From contig JANFAH010000010.1 in the NCBI GenBank assembly GCA_024663395.1, positions 806,001 to 870,000 of the forward strand: DNA of 64,000 bases, written 5' to 3'. The translations under genes and the position numbers were made by a program. The notes beneath the pieces are model-generated. The model saw only the letters and a list, made by a program, of their open reading frames with translations. It was not told the origin of the DNA and did not search any database. The DNA is from Pisolithus tinctorius. Lineage: Eukaryota > Basidiomycota > Agaricomycetes > Boletales > Pisolithaceae. Shown here piece by piece: positions 56,112-64,000 of this stretch (position 1 is the stretch's first letter; each line of letters starts with the position of its first letter).

Positions 56112-57581
56112 CCACCACTACTAGAAGAAGCTCCCCATCCCATCTGCCTGTGCTGGCACTCCATTGATCAACAACTGATTTGGAAATAGAGGCAAAACCC
56201 ACCACCTCAAGCAGAGCCAGACATTGCCCCACAGGGACATGCACAGTTGTGGGCAATATGGCTTCATGAGTGCCAACCTTGTCTATTGATGGATTGTGAC
56301 AGATATTTCTGATAGACAGCCCTGCAATGGCACCTACCTTGGTGTCTGTTGGGTCCATGCTGGTAGTACCTGATCATCAGTCCTCAAACCCTACTAAATG
56401 GCTGGACATTCATGAACTCTGAGTCGATCATGGTCGTGATTCTGCCAGAAAGCTGGTTTATGTCATTCCCTGCCTATCACACTCGAGACCATACCCAAGT
56501 GTACTGCTTTCCAACCCACCACACGCATCCCCTCAGCTATGTTCTGCATTCTGGGCCTGAAGCCATTCCTTCGTATTGGCGACTTTGTTACACTCCCATC
56601 ACATTACTTGCTCTCCAGAAAAACCTCCCACACTTCCAGCATCCTGACCTCATCAGGCCTGGGGTGATCTTGGTGTGTTTCCTGTGGCCTTGCTGCTGTG
56701 TGATATCATGTGGATCATCCTTACCCATGAACTTTGCCCTCTTGTGCTCTTCTGATCTCTCCAGTTCACTGCCATGCTTTCCTAGCAGTCCATGCTTCAT
56801 TTTTGGATATTGTATGGTAGTGAGGGTCAACCCCTCACTGATGGTAAGTATCTTTGTTTGCTGGTAACTCTGCATGTTCTGACCACAATCCTGTGGCCAT
56901 ATTTTTACAGGTTTCCAGTTTTTTCTCTGGACTAAGGTTTGTGTTCGTTCACTTCTGGTACATTTACATTATACTATTATTGAACAGTGTATGATACATC
57001 TCCATATCACTCTGTTAACTACTGGGTTTCCACCATCAATCAGCCTTAACTTTTAGAACTGGACACCTGTGACCAACATGCTCAACCAACTGTCAAGCCC
57101 CTGCATGATGTAGTAGGTGATCTGTTTCATAATCCTGGTAGTCCTGGTAGTATGCTCACCTTTACAGATATTGCATGCTTCCATTTTGGACTTTACATTG
57201 ATATCAGCCAGGTGATCTATCACATGGACTTAGAAGTCCATGATCATGAGGGGGCACAGCTGGCAAAACACAAATAGGCTTTCTGGAGAGATAATTTCCA
57301 TGTCACTGAGGTCTCTCACACCCAGGTATATCAGTGGGGGCAGAAACACTTCCTGCCATCGTTGCCCTGGCTCCTTCTGTTTGAGTAGTCCTGTGAATTC
57401 CTCCAGCAAGAGGTACATGACATGAGGGCATGTCTTAATCTCTATGTTGGCCAAGATGGATGACTCAGATATGTCATTCATAGGCATCAGATGCATGGGT
57501 TGGATGACACCAATCAGTTGTGTTCTGCACTGGTAGGTTTTTTTTTCATTGTCCCCTCTGCACATTGTTTAATAGTAATTC
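56112..57581. other. Unassigned stretch
   Basis: Minus-strand frames at 57230-57565, 56588-56875 and 56008-56358 look mildly coding-like but show no motif I recognise and no shared splice pattern. A plus-strand frame at 56412-56867 overlaps them and is probably a shadow. The stretch could be a decayed gene or transposon. Confidence 0.3.
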
Positions 57582-57586
57582 ATTCC

Positions 57587-58111
57587 TGTCATAGCCATGT
57601 CTCGACCCCAGCCAGACTTGGCCTCGCACTCACTTAGTCCAGCATTGGCCTCGCCTGTTTGCTATCCCCAGATGTCCTAGCGCGGTAGACACTGCTTTGC
57701 AGTGTCTGTCATTTCGGTTAAGTCCTGTCCCCGGTCCTGTCCCCAGTCCACCTGTCCCGGTCTCCGCTACCTTAGTCATACATTAGTAATCCTTGTCTTA
57801 CCAATCGTCTTAGCAATCCTTGCAAGACCGGCATTACTGGTCTCCGTACTATAGCTACTCTAGTATATAAGCTCGTAGATACTCGGCCTGTAGACCTCAG
57901 TCTGAAATCAACTAAGTATCTCCTGATAACCCTGCCTCGGCCTTGGACTTGGACTGAGATCCATGCAAGGGAATAGCGCTGTACCTTCAGTCGCTAAGTC
58001 CAACCAGTCCACTCATCTGTACCTTCGTCTTTACCCCTGACTCCGTTCCCTCAGCCTCATGCCCGCTTTGGTCTCCGGTCTGGTCTCAACCTGGACAACC
58101 CGTACTTGACA
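57587..58111 (+). repeat. V 5' LTR
   Basis: A 525-bp LTR, TGTCATAGCC...CTTGACA, with TATATAA at 57864-57870. The next bases GTATTTCAGACTC match the U post-LTR sequence. Confidence 0.85.
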
Positions 58112-58149
58112 GTATTTCAGACTCTCCACTTGTGTGGGTCTAATACACC

Positions 58150-59491
58150 ATGGCAACCAAGACCCGATTCCAACCTCCCCGTGGCCGCTCTGCCACCAAT
58201 CCTGACTCTGCCTCAGCCAGTGGGGCTCGCTGCGAAACAGCACTAGCTGCTTTGGGCACCACTAGGCGCTCTCCAAATCCCATTAGTCCCTTCAGGGGCT
58301 TTTCAGCCCGCACATCTAATACTCCTACACCACGTCATCCCACTGCTCCCATCCCCAAGGGTGACCCCGGCGATGATGGGCCGGGCAACGATGATGACAA
58401 CAATCCAGACAATGATGACCCCGGCAACGGTCCTGGTGATGAGGATCCGGAAGATAATGATCTGGACTTCCCAGATCCGGACATGGAGCCTGGCATTATG
58501 GTCTTGGACAACCTCGCTTCGGCCATCAAGTTATTGGCTTGCAATGCCCGCACCACCCCTGAGTCCTCAAGCAGGACCAAGCTGCACGAGCCCGACACTT
58601 TCGATGGCACCGACCCAAAGAAGCTTCGTGCATTCTTCATCCAGTGCAAACTTAACTTCCAAGACCGACCACACCAAAGTCATCTTCACGCAGTCTTACC
58701 TCAAGGGCATGGCCCTTGAATGGTTCAAGCCGGACTTACTCGGGCTCGACGACCCCGATGACCGGCCTCTCTGGATGGACTCCTGGCAGGAGTTCGTCCT
58801 AGAGTTGCAAACCACTTTTGGCCCCCATGACCCGGTTGTTGACGCTGAGAGCCAACTCGACCACTTGCACATGAAGGAAAGTCAGCGCATCAATAAATAC
58901 GTAGTTGACTTCAATCGGCTTGCTTCACAAGTCCAAGGCTACAGAGACGGTGCGCTGCACCACCATTTCTATTCCGGCCTCCCAGACCGAATCAAGGATG
59001 AGGTCTGCCGGGTTGGCAAACCCCGGACACTTCACGAGCTCCACCACCTCACCCAAGAGATAGATGCGTGCTATTGGGAGCGCAAGGAAGAAGTCCAGCA
59101 GGCGAGTAAGCACCAAGGCTCGTCCAACTCCAGCAACAACAAGTCTGGAGGTTCTGGAAATAACAGTCAGCCCAAGACCGGTCAGGAGAAAGCCAAGACC
59201 GGCAACAACAATAATAACTCCGGTTCTTCCCCTAAGCCGGCTTCATCAAAGCCAGGTAATAACAGCAATTCGTCCAAGCCTGAGCCTAGCAAACTCGGCA
59301 AAGATGGAAAGCTCACCCCAGAGGAACGCAAGCATCGCCTAGATGGAAACCTCTGCATGTTCTGCGGAGGGTCCGGTCATTTTGCTGACAAATGCCCTAA
59401 GAAAGCCGGAAAGGCCAAAGCTCACGCTGCGGCCACCACTGAGGCCACACCGGCCTTGGGCTTGGGTTCTACCCCCAAGACAAAAAAATAG
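58150..59491 (+). pseudogene. V gag (frameshifted)
   Basis: ATG 58150 (MATKTRFQPPRGRS) opens a frame with an acidic Asp/Asn/Pro stretch and the start of the gag domain (DTFDGTDPKKLRAFF). A small deletion near 58665, relative to U, shifts the frame. The domain continues in the next frame (YLKGMALEWFKPDLL, FYSGLPDRIKDE) to a zinc knuckle CMFCGGSGHFADKC at about 59355-59396 and stops at 59491. Confidence 0.85.
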
Positions 59492-59529
59492 GTAGCAGCT
59501 CCCAGGACTCTGCACAATCTGGGAGCTGC
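59482..59529 (+). promoter_or_regulatory. V -1 ribosomal frameshift signal
   Basis: A AAA AAA (59482-59488) is followed by TAG, a 6-nt spacer and an 11-bp perfect stem GCAGCTCCCAG / CTGGGAGCTGC (59495-59505 with 59519-59529) around a 13-nt loop. Relative to U, two stem positions differ but pairing is kept. Confidence 0.8.
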
Positions 59530-62500
59530 GTTGACTCTGGCTGTGCAAACTTGGAGGCTTGTCTCAATGCATCCGCTCTTTCCAGTCTGAATTCTTTAAC
59601 CCCGTACATCACTATAGAAAACCCAGAAATACCTTGGCTTTGTACTTTAGTGGACTCCAGTTCCACCCACTGTTTTATAGATAATCAATTTGTTAATCAA
59701 CACTCGTTTACCCCGTACTCGGTCTCACCAATCCGACTCCGGCTTTTCGATGGAACGTCCACTTTCACCATAACTCAAGCAGTAGATGTCAACATCCACT
59801 TCGTGTCCGGCGATGTCACCCCGGTAACCCTGTTTTTAGCCCTGTTGGATTCTGAATGTAAGATAGTTCTCAGACATGACTGGCTCACCCGCTACAATCC
59901 GTTGATTGATTGGGTACTGAGCAGTCTAACATTCCGGACTCCTACACAAGGAATGCCAACCCCGTCGACACCCCCTGTAAGCCTGGTCCCCACCGGCCTC
60001 CCTGACTCCGGTCCTGGTGACCAACCTGGCCTTGCGCCATCTGTACTGGTCTCCGACTCCCTGGCTCGCACCCCTCTGAAGGCCCCTCTGGTTTCCCTAA
60101 TCAATGCAGCCGCTTTTGTGCACGCCTGCAAACTGGAAGGGTCTGTCCAGTTCCAACTTCAGCTCCACCCCTCGGACTCAGCTCAAGCCCGGTCGGCCTC
60201 AGCTTCACCTCCCCCAGCCTTACCCAATGTCCTGGAAGAGTATCACGACTTTGCTGATGTATTCAGCAAGGCCAAGGCCTCGGCACTCCCACCACACCGG
60301 GAGTATGACCTGAAGATAGAGCTCGAAGAAGGAACAACCCCGCCCCTTGGCACCATCTACTCACTGTCCCTGGTTGAGCTCCAAGCTCTCCGGACCTTCA
60401 TCGACGAGAACCTTACTACCAGATTCATTCAGCCAACCTCTTCCCCCTACGCTGCTCCGGTCCTCTTTGTCAAAAAGAAGGATGGCTCCCTCCGACTCTG
60501 TGTAGACTTCCGTGGCCTCAACAAGATCACTAAGAAAGACCGATACCCGCTACCACTCATCTCCGACCTCTTGGACTCACCCAGCCGAGCCAAAATCTAT
60601 ACTAAGATTGATCTCCGGCATGCCTACCATCTCGTCCAGATTGCTCTGGGTGATGAATGGAAGACTGCATTCCGGACTCGGTATGGATCCTATGAGTGGT
60701 TAGTGATGCCTTTTGGCCTCACCAATGCCCCGGCCGCCTTCCAGCGCTTCGTCAACACTATCTTCGCAGATATGTTAGATGTCTGTGTGGTCGTCTACCT
60801 AGATGACATCTTGATCTACTCCGGAGATAAGGAGTCTCACAAGCAGCATGTCCGAGAGGTACTCTGCCGGCTTCAGCTTCATGGCCTTTATGCGAAGCCA
60901 GAGAAATGTGAGTTTCACTCGGACTCGGTTGAATACCTCGGTTTCCACCTCTCCCCTGCCGGCCTCACGATGTCAAAGGAAAAAGTCCAGACCATCTGCG
61001 ATTGGCCCAAGCCTCACAAGGTCAAAGACATTCAATCTTTCCTTGGCTTCGCGAACTTCTACTGCCGTTTTATCTTTAATTACTTGGACATCGTCATACC
61101 ACTGACTCGGCTTACCTGCAAGGGGGCTCCTTGGAACTTCTCTGAGGAGTGCTGCCAATCATTCAACAACCTCAAGGCCGCCTTCACCACTGCGCCAGTC
61201 TTAACTCACTTCATCCCCGGGGTCCCTATCACCGTCGAGACCGATGCTTTGGACTATGCCATCGCCGGCATCCTTTCTATCACCTGCAGCAATAGCCAAA
61301 TACATCCGGTCGCTTTCTACTCCTGGACTCTGATGGCCCCAGAATTGAATTATGATACCCACAATAAGGAACTGCTTGCAATCTTTGAAGCATTCTGGAC
61401 CTGGCGCCACTACCTTGAGGGCTCGGCCTCACCGGTCGACGTTGTTACCGACCACAAGAACCTCGAGTACTTCTCCACCTCTAAAGTACTCACCTGCCGC
61501 CAAGCTTGCTGGTCAGAATTCCTTTCTCAGTTCAACATGATCATTAGATTCAGGCCCGGTAAGCTCAGGGCTAAGCCTGACACCCTAACTAGACAATGGG
61601 ATGTCTACCCCAAAGAGGGGGATAGCAGCTACACCCGAGTGAACCCACAAAATCTGAGACTGGTCTTTACTCAGGAGCAACTAGCAGTCTCCCTTCGTGC
61701 AACCTACCTCAAGTACCCGGTCTTATGAGCAGTCGCACTGATGGATGTAGAAAAACTTCATAATGATATCCTGACCGCACTGCCGGACGACCTGGTCTCA
61801 CAAATCCGCCTCTCCGACATGACCGATCCCCAGTGGTCAGTGGATGACGCCAGCTTCCTTCGGCTTGATGGAAGGATCTACATGCCAGACTCAAACGACC
61901 TTCACCTTAGGGTCTTGCACCTCAAGCATGACCACCCCCTATCCAGCCACTTCGGCCAAAACCGCACACTGGAACTTATACAGCATGAATACACCTGGCC
62001 CAGCCTCAGGACATTTGTCAAAGATTATGTCCAGTCTTGCATGGCCTGTGCTCGGGCTAAGGTTCCCCGCCATCGGCCTTATGGCCTCCTGAAACAACTT
62101 CTGGTGCTGGAGAAGCCGTGGAACTCCATCTCTATGGATTTCATCGAGCAGCTTCCGGCCTCAACCAGCTTCACGGCCATCCTCATTGTAGTTGACTGGC
62201 TTTCCAAGCAGGCCATATTCATCCCCACCCACGACACTATCACGGCCCCAGAACTCGCCAGGTTGTTCCTACTCCATGTCTTCTCGAAGCACGGAGTACC
62301 GGCCCATGTAACCTCAGACCGGGGCTCAGAGTTCGTCTCACACTTCTTCCGGTCACTCGGTAAGGCCTTGGACATGCGCCTACACTTCACTTCGGGCTAC
62401 CACCCCGAAGGCGATGGCCAGACCGAGAGGACTAACCAGACCTTGGAACAATACCTCCGAGTGTACTGCAACTACCAGCAGGACAACTGGGCCGACCTAT

Positions 62501-63207
62501 TACCTCTGGCCAAATTCGCTTACAACAACGCCCCTATCACTACTACCAGTGTTTCACCTTTCTTTGCTAATAAGGGCTATCATCCCAGCATCTCGGTATA
62601 CCCAGAGCGTGATCTCACCTCCGCTCAGGCTCGTGACTATGCAGTCGACTTAGACTCACTGCATCAATACCTACGGGAAGAAATGACCTTAGCACAGCAG
62701 CACTATCAAGGACTGGCCAATGTCAAATGCATGCTGGCTCTGGACTTCAAGGTTGGTGACCAAGTATATGTCAAAGCCAAATACTTCCGGTCCACTCGGC
62801 CTTCCAAGAAGCTCTCAGAGAAGAATCTTGGGCTGTACCTGGTCATAGCTCAGGCCAGTACCCACTCATTCACACTGCGCCTGCTGGACTCAATGCACAC
62901 AGTCCACCTGGTCTTCCATGTTTCCCAACTCGAGCCGGCCATCCCTAACACCATCCTGAACCGGACTCAACCACCACCCCCACCAGTCGAGGTCGACAGT
63001 GAACTGGAGTTCAAGGTGGCAGAAATCCTTTACTCTAAGGTCAACCGGCGTTGCCGGTGTCGGCTTCAGTACCTAGTCCGGTGGACCGGCTATGAGGGGA
63101 CCGATGAAGAAACTACTTGGGTACTCACCACTGAACTAGACAATGCCTCTGAACTTGTACAAGATTTCCATGACCGATATCCCAACAAACCCAGCCCATA
63201 CCAATGA
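59492..63207 (+). pseudogene. V pol (PR-RT-RNase H-IN-chromodomain) with one stop
   Basis: Frame -1 to gag, open to TGA at 61726-61728 and then to TGA at 63205. Protease reads LVDSSSTHCFID (about 59650). RT has KKDGSLRLCVDFRGLN and intact YLDD (about 60800). RNase H reads VETDALDYAIAG, with Leu where U and T have Ser. Integrase (from about 61900) has the HH-CC finger and the DDE triad in MDFIEQLP, SDRGSEF and QTERTNQ. The chromodomain is at about 63015-63180 (KVAEILYSKV...YLVRWTGYEG). The internal stop falls between RNase H and integrase. Confidence 0.9.
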
Positions 63208-63408
63208 GGACCGGTCTCAACTGGCCTCAGTTTTCTGTTCTGTTTTCTCTATCGGTATATAGTTTCCTTTTGATCTCTTACTTACCTTGTTTTTCCCTTC
63301 TTGTTTCTCTTACTTTACTGTATAACATCGGACACCAGATGTCGGACACTGGACACCGGGCACATCACATTCATGGGGAAGGGTGACAAGAGCGCTATGC
63401 TACGAAAA
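63208..63408 (+). other. V spacer between convergent pol and antisense gene
   Basis: About 200 bp, T-rich, no gene. Corresponds in place and length to 45812-46010 in T. Confidence 0.5.
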
Positions 63409-64000
63409 CTACTCGGCCATACTCTCATCCTCCCCTTCGGACTCTTCCTCTTCGCCCTCGCCATGTGTCTTCAACCATTCGGCTTCCTCGCGCAACTCTT
63501 CGGAATTGAGCTCAGATGAGCCCGAGTCCGAAGGGGAGACCGCCATGCTGAAACCGTAGGACTCGTTGAGTAGCAACTCGAGCACGTCGGCTATGTGGCC
63601 TGAATTCTCGACCGTGGTTTCATGAAGTTCGAAGAGGCTGGCCAGGTTGTTGGCAATCAGCCCCGTGGCCTCGATCAGTTGCTCGAGCTTGTTTTCCAAG
63701 CCCGAGTACCTTTCAGCACCGGCCTCCTTCAGCCCACTCCCTCCAGCCTTGGGCTCGTCGATCTCCAACACCTTGACTGCTTTCGACTTCGCCTGCTTCT
63801 TCTGGCTCGGCCCGGGCTCTGGTGTCTTGTCGTCAGCCTTCCGCTTCTTCCCTTTGTCGGCCTTGACTTTGGGACCGGCCTCGGCGTCCTTGCCATCCCC
63901 GGGCCACCGGCATTTACCTTTTGACTGGTTGCATCGCACGCAGGCAATGCACTTCTTGTTGCCATCTACGACAAACTCGCAGACAACTTGAGCACAGTGT
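63409..64000 (-). CDS. V antisense gene: Zn(2)Cys(6)-like protein, 5' part off the window
   Basis: Minus strand, open from the window end to TAG at 63409. The visible cysteines include VVC, twelve residues, then CVRCNQSKGKC (CX2CX6C) followed by RWPGDG, aligning with CNRCNELKEHCRWP of U. A lysine-rich stretch follows (KADKGKKRKADDK), then a helical segment (YSGLENKLEQLIEATG, LASLFELHETTVENSG) and an acidic Glu/Ser tail ending MAE. The part 5' of the cluster, where U and T carry intron and coiled coil, lies beyond the window. No stop breaks the visible frame, so this is the best preserved copy. A nuclear, DNA- or chromatin-binding role is inference. Confidence 0.7.
   Translation of the reverse strand, partial: HCAQVVCEFVVDGNKKCIACVRCNQSKGKCRWPGDGKDAEAGPKVKADKGKKRKADDKTPEPGPSQKKQAKSKAVKVLEIDEPKAGGSGLKEAGAERYSGLENKLEQLIEATGLIANNLASLFELHETTVENSGHIADVLELLLNESYGFSMAVSPSDSGSSELNSEELREEAEWLKTHGEGEEEESEGEDESMAE

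Larger units (their letters stand above)
57587..64000 (+). mobile_element. V: chromodomain Ty3/gypsy element, cut by the window end
   Basis: 5' LTR 57587-58111, gag, frameshift signal, pol with chromodomain, then an antisense gene running off the window. The 3' LTR lies outside. Left flank ATTCC is the expected duplication copy. Gag and pol are close relatives of U. Confidence 0.92.

Noticed and set aside
56112..57581. Possible multi-exon minus-strand host gene
   Set aside because: The frames have no recognisable motif and I could not connect them with convincing splice sites.

Overview
This window is a retrotransposon graveyard from a filamentous basidiomycete, most likely an Agaricomycete. 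The reasons are: several Ty3/gypsy pol lineages, short GT-AG introns of about 47-54 nt with CTAAC/CTGAC branch sites, and a fragment of the ergosterol gene ERG26 inside one element. I found no convincing single-copy host gene, rRNA, tRNA or CRISPR array. About 90% of the sequence can be assigned to LTR elements or smaller insertions nested in them.

Layout. The outermost unit is P2, a minus-strand LTR element running from its 3' LTR (795-1266) to its 5' LTR (48671-49142). Its gag-like and captured sequences are interrupted by: S (1902-18057, plus strand, Ty3/gypsy with gag, PR, RT, RNase H, IN); P1 (19576-35680, minus strand, same family as P2); X3 (37984-39839); and T (40948-48149, plus strand, chromodomain gypsy). 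S itself carries a 2.4 kb foldback element in its 5' LTR (2271-4680) and two 1.8 kb X elements (7011-8859 and 10963-12792). P1 carries U (26791-34479, minus strand, chromodomain gypsy with long open gag and pol). Target-site duplications support nearly every one of these insertions. To the right of P2 lie an unassigned stretch with a decayed P-like 3' end (49143-51840), the 3' half of another chromodomain element R (52110-55392), a solo LTR of the T family (55393-56106), an unassigned stretch (56112-57581), and the 5' nine-tenths of a fourth gypsy element V (57587 to the window end).

How the parts relate. S is the probable autonomous partner of the P elements. They share a gag type, a primer-binding site, LTR ends (TGTAGG or TGTAAGG to CCTACA) and 4-bp target duplications, but P has no recognisable protease, reverse transcriptase or integrase. 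Instead P carries an ERG26 fragment and long arrays of exon/intron-like modules. T, U and V are related chromodomain elements (T-, U- and V-type LTRs begin TGTCA and end in ACA).

The most interesting observation is that all four gypsy elements whose 3' region is visible (S, T, U, V) carry an extra gene between integrase and the 3' LTR, on the opposite strand. It is intron-containing, and its protein has a six-cysteine cluster with the spacing of a fungal Zn(2)Cys(6) DNA-binding domain, usually with a coiled coil, a basic stretch and an acidic tail. A second strong signal is a -1 frameshift site (A AAA AAA plus an 11-bp hairpin) at the gag/pol junction of U and V, with covarying stem bases.

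Most coding sequences are broken, largely by TGA stops where CGA is expected, which suggests methylated-CpG decay. U keeps open frames but has an Asp-to-Asn change in the RT active site.
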